DNA from: Parascedosporium putredinis
Lineage: Eukaryota; Ascomycota; Sordariomycetes; Microascales; Microascaceae
DNA length: 64,000 nt
NCBI GenBank assembly: GCA_949357655.1
Contig: CASHTG010000015.1
Coordinates: forward strand, 3,286,001-3,350,000
Direction of reading: 5' to 3'
Below the pieces are notes generated by a model. That model searched no databases and was not told the DNA's origin. It saw only the letters and a list, made by a program, of their open reading frames with translations. The position numbers and the translations under genes are program-made. Shown piece after piece: positions 36,661-46,743 of the stretch (the first letter of the stretch is position 1; every line of letters begins with the position of its first letter).

Positions 36661-37859
36661 GTTTTGATTTAGGAACACCTAGCTGGCCATCACGCCCGGG
36701 ACGTAGAGGTGCGCTGCAGCGCCCTATCAACAGGCTGCGAGGATGATATGGTCGCTCCTCGTCCCACTTCACGAAGTCGACTCCTAGATTTCCTAGCCGG
36801 ATCGCCCTTGCTTCTTGTTTTTCGAAATGATCGGGGGAAAAAGGAAAAAGAAAAAAACTTAGGTAAAAGGAGCGCTGGTTTACCCCGTCGTCCGTCGGTC
36901 GGAAGTCGAGAATCGTTGAATGTCGGTCATCCTCCCGCCCGTTTTCAGAATCGGACAGGGCACCATTTCCTTATATATATATATATATCCTACATTTAAT
37001 CCATAAATGTCACATGTGGTCATCTATTAATCTAGAAGCTCAATCGGCGGCAGAGAGCAGCTCGCTCTGGGGTTAGCTTCAATCCCGGGCTGGCGGATAA
37101 AAGTGATTTGGTAGGCCCCAGATCCCACCAGCCTTTTCCGTCTCCCAGAATGGAGGGTCAAGTCATATATCTCTAGGATGCTTTATGCCTAGAAATAGCC
37201 ATTCTCGGAACGTGGTCCCCGCTGACCTCGATGCATGATCCGAGTCACTGACTTAAAATTCAACTTTCTTCATCTATCTAGTCGTCGAGGGACAAGCGCC
37301 TTCAATGTTTGTTTCGATGGCGGTGCCAGTTAGTTGCCTTCATTTTTTCAATCAACGAAACGGCCCTTGATGGCAAATGTTTCGTAGGCGTAACTTAGAG
37401 CAAATGGTGCGAAGAAACACAGGAAACAAGGAACATGTGGTTTCAACCTGCATGTAAATGCACGTACTTGCAGCCGGCGTCAAATTATACTGGTGGATTC
37501 ACAACCGTTGCATGGCGCGCTGGGCCATCTGTTCGAGAAAAGAAGAAGACGCTCCTCAAAGACATGTCTTGGGTTTCAACAGCCTATCTAATTCCCTGAC
37601 CACCATCGTTTTCGATGCAATCTGCTTCTAGTTTGTTGTTTGAAACGTGCATCAGAACTCTCCACCCTCAATCATCCACATCCAAGCTCTTTCAGCAGCC
37701 TTCTTCCTTTTGCACTGATACTATATCCACTGCCACCCCTTCATGCGTCCACCACGGGCAAACTTTCTCTGCATCCTACACCAGCTGCCAAGTGTTCATC
37801 ACGAGAAGTTCATGACCTCGTTTCCCAGGCAGCCAGGAGGAGCCATTACCCTGCTTAAT
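36661..37859. other. Intergenic, carboxypeptidase promoter and Ran 3' side
   Basis: No gene recognised. It holds an AT dinucleotide run at 36972-36988 and otherwise unique sequence. Confidence 0.5.
36972..36988. repeat. (TA)n microsatellite
   Basis: About eight uninterrupted TA units in the region upstream of the carboxypeptidase gene. Confidence 0.9.
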
Positions 37860-38937
37860 TTACAAGTCGTCATCCGAGCCCTCATCGGGAAGGGCTACGT
37901 CTTGGGCAGCAGCCATCTCCTTCTCGTACTGCGCGAGGACCTCGAGGTCGACCTGGGCAGTAGGAGGGGCAAGGGCGGGGGCGGCGACAAATTCCTAAAA
38001 GAGAACATTAGCATTGTCACGACAGTTTGAGGAGGGAGTGGACTTGGGTGCGCAAGAAGACAGCAAAGGACGGGGACGTACGAGGCCAGGGTTGCCGACG
38101 AGCTTGCGAGCGAGCCAAAGGAAGGGCTTCTCGAAGTTGTAGTTGGACTTGGCAGAGATATCATAGTACTGAAGGTTCTTCTTGCGGTGGAAAGTGATGG
38201 TCTTGGCCTTGACCTTGCGCTCCTTCACATCGACCTTGTTGCCGCAAAGAACAATGGGCACGTTCTCGCACACACGGACGAGATCGCCTAAAAAAAATTA
38301 GCATCCGAACTTTTAGACCGGTTCGCTGTTCGCTAACGGTGCCTTCTGCGGTCGTCGCCAGAATGGTACAACATAGAGGGAGATTAGGATGGTGTTGACA
38401 TACGGTGCCAGTTGGGTACGTTCTTGTAGGTGATTCGGGAAGTAACATCAAACATGATGATACCGCACTGGCCGTTGATATAGTAACCATCGCGGAGACC
38501 GCCGAACTTCTCCTGACCGGCGGTATCCCAGACATCGAACTGGATGGGGCCGAAGTTCTGTGCGAATAATTAGCACGGCGTGCTATCGAGAGCACACGAA
38601 ATAGAGCGTTCGTTACATACGGTAGTAAAGCCAAGAGGGTGGACTTCGACACCAAGGGTGGCCATGTACTTCTTCTCGAATTCACCAGTCAAGTGGCGCT
38701 TGACGAAGGTGGTCTGGAAAAAATTGCAGGTTAGAAAATATGCCCTCATCAGGCAGCGGGGTAGGTCGGCAGACTCTCGCCACGCCTCGCTGAGACATGG
38801 CAAGATAGATATAGCTAGGGAAAAGAAGAGGGAAAAAAAGGGAAAAGGAGATGGAATTGTTTTTAATAACTCACCTTTCCGGTGCCGCCATCGCCGACAA
38901 GCACGAGTTTAAACGTAGGGGTCTCCTGAGTAGCCAT
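37860..38937 (-). CDS. RAN: GTP-binding nuclear protein Ran (Gsp1)
   Basis: Small GTPase that drives nucleocytoplasmic transport and spindle assembly. Five exons on the minus strand, 38937-38875, 38713-38621, 38557-38404, 38287-38082 and 37994-37860, all join in phase without correction. G motifs are GDGGTGKT (P-loop), YMATLGVEVHPL (switch I), WDTAGQEKFGGLRDGYYI (G3/switch II), GNKVDVKERKV (G4) and DISAKSNYNFEKPFLWLARKL (G5). The C-terminus EGSDDDL is the acidic DEDDDL-type tail diagnostic of Ran. Length (about 216 aa) matches the family. One of the most conserved proteins in eukaryotes, it is a good check that the underlying sequence is otherwise accurate. Confidence 0.98.
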
Positions 38938-40371
38938 GGTGGTGTCGCCCTGCGAGGGTGGGAGGCGCCTTTCAGTTAGGGATGTAAACAAAAAGCGCGG
39001 GGTTCTGCAAGTACCGCTTGACAGTTAGCGGAGATGAGAGACAATGCTCTGCAAGATGGGAGAGAGGGAAAAAGAAAAGAATAATCTCCAAGAGTAAGCT
39101 GGTCGGGGAGAAGGAGAGGAACGACAATACCTGAAAAGATGGACAATAAATAAGTCGCGGTGGGAGGTGGTAGTTGGAAGGTTGGATTAGGCGGGATTGG
39201 GAAAGGCGATTTACTAACGAGAGGCGGTACTGACGTTGATTTCTACCCAGTCAAAGGAAGTGGGATGTGCCTGGGGCAGGTGGGCAAGGCCTTTTCCGTA
39301 AGCGAAAGCAAAAAAAAAAAATTATGTCAGGCTACACACCTGTCACATAGCAGGTGGCAGGGAGGCTGGGTTGCCCAGCGATGAAGCAAAAGCCTATCAT
39401 CGATCCTTCCCGATCAAGCGAAAACAGCAAGCATCGTTTAATCACGTGATCTACATAGCGCCCCACTCCTGCACGTCTGGTGGATGATTCTCGATGACGA
39501 TGGACCTGTCGAATCGCAAGCATCAATGCATGTCACACGATTGAGCAAATGGTGAGGGTACCTTTCAGGCATCCTCAGCTCGATTGGTACCTAGCAAATG
39601 GGGATTCGTGATTGGTCTACCTCTAATCCGTGGTTCGCGCAGTATCTGCCTGCAAGCTTCGCCCGAAACTTCCCAGGCCTAGCAGGAAAAAAGGCCCTTT
39701 GATTAAATTGTATCTCATTGACATATTTTACTCGTAGGTATATTGTAATTTCCCAAATATTACAAATCAAGATTTCCATAGAAGACAACCATTTTACTAG
39801 TAAAATCTACAATTGGGCGATCCATGAGATGAGCGGTGTCGAGAAAATCACGTGATTGGAGCTTTAAGCTCAAGCGGGCGGTGGATGTCCTGGAGCTGGA
39901 GCTGCTGGTGGTCAGCACCCATCCATGCCTTTCGTGGCTTACAGTAGGCCAGAGACTTCCCCCAAATTGCGTCACTGACGCGGTGGCCCGGTCAGGGTCG
40001 AAATATCAAGGGCTGTGTTTTAGCCTACTGAATTGCCTCCCAACGGGTTGGTTGCAATCCTGTTCCTGCCCAGATGGAGAGTCATACCAAAGCTTCAGGC
40101 CAAAAGGATGAAGAATCAGTGCAGCGTTTGTTCCGCTGACAAATGCGGACTCGTTAGGCAGTCATCGCGGCCTTGGGACCCAAGCTTCAATGAGTGTAGA
40201 GTGGGGTATTAACTCTTGTTCGCTAATTGGGAGGCACTTGTTTCCCATCCCCGTCGAGCCTTTCAGGTTGGGTTTCGATGTTCGCAAAATGATGCTCTAT
40301 GCTTTACAGTACAAATACAATGTCGGAAAGGTTCCCCTTAATCAGATTCCAGCTTAGCTGGCCCCGGGAAA
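38938..40371. other. Intergenic, Ran promoter and Nas2 3' side
   Basis: No gene recognised. GA-rich leader sequence lies at 39050-39130 and an A-run at 39309-39320. Confidence 0.5.
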
Positions 40372-41241
40372 CTAGATTGGGATTATATGACACCCTAGTA
40401 GCCCTCTTCCTCCCCAGTTACTTGTAGGCTTCAGCGAGAGCTGAAGTTCCTCCCGTCCTCCTTCCACTTTTCTTGATACCTTGACGAGAACCGTTTTCTG
40501 GAGCCTGTGTTAGTACCTAATATAAGAGCAGAGACGCAAAGGTCATGCTTACCCCTTCATTTCCACGAACGCACTCTGCGACCTTTTGAGACCGTCATGA
40601 TTCGAGTGGTTTACGTAGCCAAAGGCCCGGATCTCGTCGTCTGGCTTGAGCCCTGCCAAAGATGCCGGGCTGCCATCGACAACTGTATTTACCTTTGCAA
40701 AGGCCTCCGGGGGCGGAGCAGGGGCGACATAGTCTCGAAGGATTGGTTCTGGATCGCTGCCTTGCTCGTTTCGGGCTGGCTGCTCGTCTGGAATACTGGC
40801 AAAGTGCGCATGAATCTGGCTTTCGATGGCATCCATCAGCGCCTTATAATCGTTGCGGAGATGAATGATTCTAGATCTTGTTGTTCGAACTTTATGGGTG
40901 GTTAGAGAGCTTGACTGCGATTGAGTTAATCTCGAAGCTCAACTCACTTTGAGCAACGTCGATGTCTGCTCTCGGATAGCCATCGGGGGTGAGGAGAGGG
41001 GTGTTCATGTCAACCCCATGCTAGAAGCGTACCCGTCAGCGAGACACATTCTAGCGGGTTACTATAATAATGCATAGAGGTCTCCTACTGAGTCGAGAAC
41101 GCCACTGAGCGCTCGTAACTCTGCTTCCATATTCGCTTTCTTTTGTTGGAGCTCCGCCATAGTGCGCTGGATGGTCTGCCCATTCTGGGCTGGGGCGCTA
41201 GTAGGCCCTGAAGGAATAGTTGGTGCATGAAGATTAGACAT
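40372..41241 (-). CDS. NAS2: 26S proteasome assembly chaperone Nas2 (PSMD9/p27)
   Basis: Chaperone that binds Rpt5 during assembly of the proteasome base. Exons (minus) 41241-41089, 41020-40948, 40889-40553 and 40497-40372 give 690 nt, 229 aa, after adding one base at the CC run 40582-40583. The N-terminal part is a coiled coil (RTMAELQQKKANMEAELRAL). The middle holds TPDGYPRADIDVAQIRTTR, a family signature. The C-terminal PDZ-like domain has the Ala/Ser-rich loop VVDGSPASLAGLKPDDEI and ends SNWGGRGLLGCHI, matching the conserved Nas2 tail. The last intron has two acceptors 7 nt apart; only the downstream one keeps frame. Head-to-head with the SRRM1-like gene. Confidence 0.93.
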
Positions 41242-41641
41242 AATTTGGATAGGTTGAAAAAGAGTCAATACTGAATAGTAGTTGATTATGGCCGTAGAGT
41301 CACTTTTCCGTCGAACTTATTCTCACAAGGTGATGTCTAGTCGTGGATTTCTAGCTGGAGGATGAGCGGGTCGGCTTGGAGGGGTAGCTTCACTCACAAG
41401 CTCCCCACATCCAAAGTTCACCCCACCCAAACTCGAACCTTTGAGTGTGTCGCCTCTTAACCGGCACATGTACGGCTAAATTGTCCGGTTTTCCCATTTT
41501 CGCCAGTCAACACCAGCCAACTTTTTGGTCGGATCTTGCATTGACCTGCATCTTTTGTTCTATCATTTATCGAGAGCTCCATTCTCAGAGGTGACGTTAT
41601 TCACCGGCACTCTGAACACTCCCCCTCCTTCCGCCCTAGCC
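41242..41641. promoter_or_regulatory. Bidirectional promoter, NAS2 / SRRM1-like
   Basis: A 400-bp region between the two divergent start codons. It must hold both leaders and the shared control region. No motif stands out. Confidence 0.65.
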
Positions 41642-43200
41642 ATGGCAACAGGCGTCGATGCAAAGCTCTTGAAGAGCACGAAGTTTCCTTCAGACTTCAA
41701 TAAGAAAGTTGACATGCAAAAGGTCAATCTGCAAGTCATGAAAAAGTGGGTGCCTCCCTCGTCAATAGCTTCACCGAAACTATACGCTAACGGTTGCTCC
41801 TATCTCACAGATGGATTGCAAGCAGGATTTCCGAAATTCTCAATGATGATGACGATGTCGTTATTGAGCTTTGCTTCAATCTTATTGAAGGTAGTCGATA
41901 TGTAAGAACTGGCCCCTTTCCCTTGCCCTTTGCCATCGAGGCCGGCCTGTTTCCTAACACACATTGGCCTGTAACAGCCGGATATCAAGTCCTTGCAGAT
42001 TCAGCTCACGGGATTTCTCGACAAAGACACGGCCGATTTTTGCAAGGAGCTTTGGAAGCTCTGCCTGAGCGCCCAGGCGAGCCCTCAAGGCGTGCCAAAG
42101 GAGCTTCTCGAAGCAAAGAAACAGGAGCTCATCCAAGAAAAGGTATGTCTTCCAGATGCCTTGATACATGCCCGACATCTGGACCGAGTTTAATTGTTTT
42201 TCCCTTTGCGTGTTAGATCGAAGCCGACAAAGCCGCGGAAGAAGCGCGCCAGCGACGCGAAGACATGGATCGCAAAGACCGGGAACAGGCTAATGTACGC
42301 GACCGTGAAAGGAGAGAGCGATTCCGCGGAAGAGGCGATGGTTGGCGAGGCGGGCGAAGGGGCGATCATATCTCGGATGGTGGCCGAAGGGGCGGATTTG
42401 GCCGTGGTGGAAACCACGACCGGTCACCTCCTCGGCATCGGGACTCGAAGGATGCGTTTGGCGGCGGTGACCGATATGTCCCGCGAGGTAGCCGCGGAGG
42501 AGCCCGCTATAGCGGCCGAAGGCGGTCCCCTTCGCGGTCTCGCTCCCGATCTAGATCTGCATCAGACACAGCTTCAGCCCGTTCACCCTCCCGAAGCCCC
42601 GCACCGCAGCGAACTCGCCGATCAGGCAACCGAGAGTCTAGTCCAAGGAGACGCCAGCCACCAAGAGACAGGTCAACTAGCAGGGGTAAAAGGATGCTGA
42701 AAATAAGCGGCCACGTTCTTCTCGCGGCCCTGGCTCTGATGATGAGGCAGATGAAGAGAGGGGCCGACGCCAATCCAGACGGCAGCACAGTCCATCCTCT
42801 TCCTCACGGTCTGCGTCGAGACGGTCATCTCGCTCTCGCGAGAACAAGAAGGCGCCTTCAAAGAAGAGACGCTACTCTACCGCCTCCTCTAAGTCCTCGC
42901 GGTCAGAGTCGCCGCCCCGTCGCCGTCGGTATTCGCGTAGCAGGTCTTCTACACCTTCCGTCAGCCCTGCAAGGCAAAGGGCGGAAGCGTCGGGACCGAA
43001 GCAGGTCTTCTTCGTATTCTTCCGAGTCGAGCCGCCGCAGCCGCAGTCCGAGGAAACGCACTCGTTATTCCAGATCACCGGATAACCGCAAGACGCGGTC
43101 TCCTTCTAGCTCCCGATCACGGTCCCGGCCCCGACGGCGACGGCGAAGCCCCTCGCCCAAGTCGGATAGGTCCCGGGATAAGTCCGTTGATAGCTCGTAA
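41642..43200 (+). CDS. PWI-domain RS-rich splicing factor (SRRM1/SRm160-like)
   Basis: Probably a splicing coactivator and mRNP factor in the nucleus. Exons 41642-41745, 41811-41901, 41978-42142 and 42217-43200. Residues about 1-130 form a PWI nucleic-acid-binding domain: ATGVDAKLLKSTKFPSDF, then the fold core KKWIASRISEILNDDDDVVIEL, then PDIKSLQIQLTGFLDKDTADFCKELW. A charged helix (EADKAAEEARQRREDMDRK), an RGG-like Gly/Arg region, and long Arg/Ser dipeptide tracts follow to the end DRSRDKSVDSS. The raw frame stays open to the stop, yet between about 42693 and 42975 the RS composition is found in another frame. One base missing at GG 42692-42693 and two near 42975 explain this. The central part of the raw ORF product is therefore wrong. 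Confidence 0.9.
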
Positions 43201-44169
43201 AGTGCAAGAATAAAAGACACCAACTAGTCTGGAGGACTCAACTTTAGTCGCGCGAAGCCGGATGATGCGCAACACACCCAATTTGCAACTTGTACAGATA
43301 ACGCATTCAGCAGAACCACAGGGCAGAGGGCGATACGCCTAATGCTATGGCCGTAATCAGGGAAACAGATGAGGATACACTACGAACAGAAGAGGAACCA
43401 GCTCCATCCTCGTATAATTTCTTGAGGCTAACTCTGTTCGAAGCGTCGCAGCCTATAGTTTTCTCGAGAACGTGGGCCGAGCTTGGCCGTGTTCGGGTCT
43501 CCTTCGTACGTACCGAGTAGGATTGGTTTTTTTTTCTTTCTTTCTTTTGGCAGGAGATAACTGGACCGCACTTCAATATAAGTAAAGGATCTCTAATGAC
43601 TCCTCCACAGGCATTCTATCTTCGGACTCCAACTAGTGAATCCTCAACCTCTTCCTAGGATGATTATGAAAAGGAAAGGTCTGTACACCTAATTCAGACC
43701 AGATCTAACCCACTTCGCACCTTCCCGCGATCGCCGAATGACACGTTTTAGCCAAATGGTAGGCGCTGCGTACGTAGTCATTCGTCGTGCTGTCATATAA
43801 TCATCCATGACTTTGTCTTCCGCTGGGATGGACGGCGAATTCAGGTTGGCTGCACTCCCCTTCCCTACTTTAGTGACCGGCACCTGCCCCAATATCGCTC
43901 CAGTCAACCATCAAGTGGATCATCTGGTGCAGGTTGGCAGGCGTTCCTTCCATACGTGCCTCAAGTACCCCCGCTCGGGTCTTGTCATCTGCATTGTCCG
44001 TGATCCGATGTCCCATTTCCTCGCTCTCTGCTGAATTCGCTTGCTTAAGACAACCTCAATATTGTGAAGTTTGTGGCCACCTATACTTTCCACCTGCGCA
44101 GACGCTAGAATGCCTGCAGTAGTTATAAATATATATTCGATTTAACTGCCTTCACCCCACTACTCCTCG
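43201..44169. other. Intergenic between SRRM1-like and MutL-like genes
   Basis: Tandem-oriented genes. Nothing recognised here. A T-rich stretch lies at 43528-43547, and an AT-rich stretch (44121-44140, ttataaatatatattcg) just before the MutL start could be the core promoter. Confidence 0.5.
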
Positions 44170-46743
44170 ATGCCGATCCATGCTCTTTCAGCAGATACGT
44201 CCCGCCTGCTCGGGGCATCTGTCGTTGTGGTATCTCCGGCGTCTTTAGTCAAAGAACTACTCGACAATGCGATCGACGCTCATGCAACGTCTATTCAGAT
44301 GCAAATCTCTCGCAACACGGTAGACGAAATCGAGGTCCGTGACAACGGGTGCGGCATCCATGCTAAAGATTTCCATGCGCTGGGGCGACGAGCACACACG
44401 AGCAAACTAAGGACCTTCCAGGAACTACCCAGCGTTGGCGCCTCAAGCCTCGGTTTCCGAGGCGAGGCTCTCGCTTCAGCAAACTCCTGTGGTGATGTTG
44501 TGATGATCACCCGCACAGCGGCAGAAGAAGTAGGCTACCATCTACGCCTCAACGCCAGAGAGGGAGGCATCGCCGAACAGAGGAACACGGCAGCTCGAGT
44601 CGGAACGACGGTTCGAATCACCAATCTATTTGCGAAGCTGCCCGTTAGGAAGAAAATAGCTCTTGAGGCAAGCTCCAAGTCGTTGTCGGATATCCGTCAT
44701 CTGCTCCAGAAGTATGCCTTGGCTAGGCCTCATATCCGTTTGCAATTCAAAATCACAAATGAACACAAGTTCTCATGGAGCTACTCTCCGTGCAGTCCGC
44801 CCAGTCTTGAAGAGGCAAGTTTACAGTGCTTTGGGAAAAGCCTCGCCGGCCAGTGCCACTTGATTCGCGCAACAGAGTCCTCCGTCTGTCCGGACGCCCA
44901 GCTTATAGAGGAGCTGATGAGCGTCAAAGTCGCACAGATAAGGATTGAAGCCCTTGTGGCAAAATTCGACTCAGATTTACCTGATATATGCCGCAGAGGA
45001 GCCTATATATCAGTAGATGCTAGGCCTCTTTCGCCTCATAGAGGGACCCCGAAAAAGATTACCGCGGCCTACAGATCACACATAGCAAAGTTGTCGACGA
45101 AAGATGGATACCGCGTTGTCGATCCATTTCTCCGGCTAGATATAAAATGCCCGCAGGGTATCTATGACGTGAATGTCTCCCCTACTAAAGACGAAGTAAT
45201 CTTCACGGATGAGGCGAGGGTGCTTAGAGTAGTGAATGAAGTGTTCGAAGAGTATTACAAGTCGGCAGATGTGTCGTCCAAACCCGCTGACCCGACCGTC
45301 TACGTTCCTTCCTCGGAGGACCTCCTCGAACTACAGTCCCTAGCAGATAAGGACGAAACATACTCTGCGCTGCTTGAGCCGCTATGCGCCTTTTCCCCAT
45401 CGCCCCCACCGCATGAGCCCGAAAACGAGGTTTCACTAGCTGTTAATGAGGCAATCAAAGATACCATTCAGGTCTCCAATGCGTGGTCTGTAAACATGGG
45501 CGTAGACTGTGATGCCACGGAGGAGGAGGCAGTGGCTCAAAAGACACAGTCAGTGTCGGTGATTGAACAGATTCGCCAGGGAGCGCAACGGGGAGCAGGG
45601 AGTGCGCCTAATATAATTCCGGCCCTAGAAGGGGTAGGGAACAATATGAGGAGTCGGTTGGCCCTAGGCTCAGGCAGTAACGGGATTCTGGCAAGTGGTT
45701 CGAGCTCAGCCACCTCGAAACAAGATGGTAATATGAACTCGCCGGAGCTAGGTCCTCGGCCTGGGCATTTGGCATGGCAAAAGGATACCCACGTCAACAC
45801 CAGCTCTAATTCCCGGGCACATATTGCGGAACGTGATATTCTGCCAGGGGCTATACCTGCCAAGGGATACCTTGACCGAGAGGAGGAGACTTGCTTGACT
45901 GTACTACAGGGCAACACCCTCGATAGTTTTGAAGCGCTGGTGTCACCCCCGGCACTACAAAGGCTTCAAGCACCTTATGTATCGAAGATGGCCTCATCGT
46001 TTACCAAACGGGGCAGGGATAACATGGGAGGTCAACAAAAACCGTTCAGGCTCCCAAGAATAAAGAACACCAGAGGAGACAGCAACAAAAACGTTGCGAG
46101 AGGAGCCTGTCGACAGAATACCCAGAGTCTGTCGCTGGGGCCAAGATATGTGCCGCTCTCGCCCAACCCAAGCCTCCCAGATTCCGGCCAGCTCCTCCAA
46201 GTAGGTGAATGGTTGCCGGAATTCCCATTAGAGAAGGCTGGCTTCCCAGATTTGGAGCGAGGATCTACACCCATCGACGGCCGATTTGGTATTCTGACTG
46301 GGTGTGGACCGTTACAAGATAAATCGATTTCGCCCTCATCTCCGGGCTGGATACGGAACGCCGCTTGCTTTGGTGATGCTATCGCGTCGGTGGGAATGGG
46401 CTTTTCCGCCGCCAACTCAAACATCTCTCCTCCGAAGCCACTAGGCTTGACGGCAAGGGCTGAAAAGCAACCTCTTTTCTCAGCGCCTCAGACCCCCGAA
46501 AGCCACTTCCGCTGGAGTCGGTTCCCCTGGCGAAGAAATGTGCGGTGTTACATTGAGAGTTACTACCAACCTCGCCAATATAAAGAAGAAGGTTCTCTTC
46601 ATGGCAAGCTACGACCATTACATCGTAGCTGGAGCGTGTCAGTCAGGGTTACCAGATCAGCTAGCATCGGTAAGCGAGGTACAGGGAAAATTACAGCACG
46701 CATTTGGAAGATGGACACAGCGCCAGACTGGCAAGTGGTATGA
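44170..46743 (+). CDS. MutL-family mismatch-repair ATPase (Mlh2/Pms1-like)
   Basis: GHKL ATPase of the MutL family. The single long exon encodes 857 aa. The N-terminal 340 residues carry all ATP-binding motifs: ELLDNAIDAHAT (motif I, catalytic acid one step off the usual E of ELVDN), RDNGCGI (II), SLGFRGEALASA (III) and GTTVRITNLFAKLPVRKK (IV). The transducer-domain motif GIYDVNVSPTKDEVIF follows. From about residue 390 onward the protein is low-complexity and I see neither an endonuclease metal motif DQHAxxE nor a recognisable C-terminal dimerisation domain. That argues against Mlh3 and Pms1 and for an Mlh2-like paralogue, but a missed exon or frame break could hide the end. An overlapping frame (about 46600-46810) reads GKWYDLELDLRGVMKGKGK and may be the true C-terminus. 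Confidence 0.85.
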   Translation: MPIHALSADTSRLLGASVVVVSPASLVKELLDNAIDAHATSIQMQISRNTVDEIEVRDNGCGIHAKDFHALGRRAHTSKLRTFQELPSVGASSLGFRGEALASANSCGDVVMITRTAAEEVGYHLRLNAREGGIAEQRNTAARVGTTVRITNLFAKLPVRKKIALEASSKSLSDIRHLLQKYALARPHIRLQFKITNEHKFSWSYSPCSPPSLEEASLQCFGKSLAGQCHLIRATESSVCPDAQLIEELMSVKVAQIRIEALVAKFDSDLPDICRRGAYISVDARPLSPHRGTPKKITAAYRSHIAKLSTKDGYRVVDPFLRLDIKCPQGIYDVNVSPTKDEVIFTDEARVLRVVNEVFEEYYKSADVSSKPADPTVYVPSSEDLLELQSLADKDETYSALLEPLCAFSPSPPPHEPENEVSLAVNEAIKDTIQVSNAWSVNMGVDCDATEEEAVAQKTQSVSVIEQIRQGAQRGAGSAPNIIPALEGVGNNMRSRLALGSGSNGILASGSSSATSKQDGNMNSPELGPRPGHLAWQKDTHVNTSSNSRAHIAERDILPGAIPAKGYLDREEETCLTVLQGNTLDSFEALVSPPALQRLQAPYVSKMASSFTKRGRDNMGGQQKPFRLPRIKNTRGDSNKNVARGACRQNTQSLSLGPRYVPLSPNPSLPDSGQLLQVGEWLPEFPLEKAGFPDLERGSTPIDGRFGILTGCGPLQDKSISPSSPGWIRNAACFGDAIASVGMGFSAANSNISPPKPLGLTARAEKQPLFSAPQTPESHFRWSRFPWRRNVRCYIESYYQPRQYKEEGSLHGKLRPLHRSWSVSVRVTRSASIGKRGTGKITARIWKMDTAPDWQVV

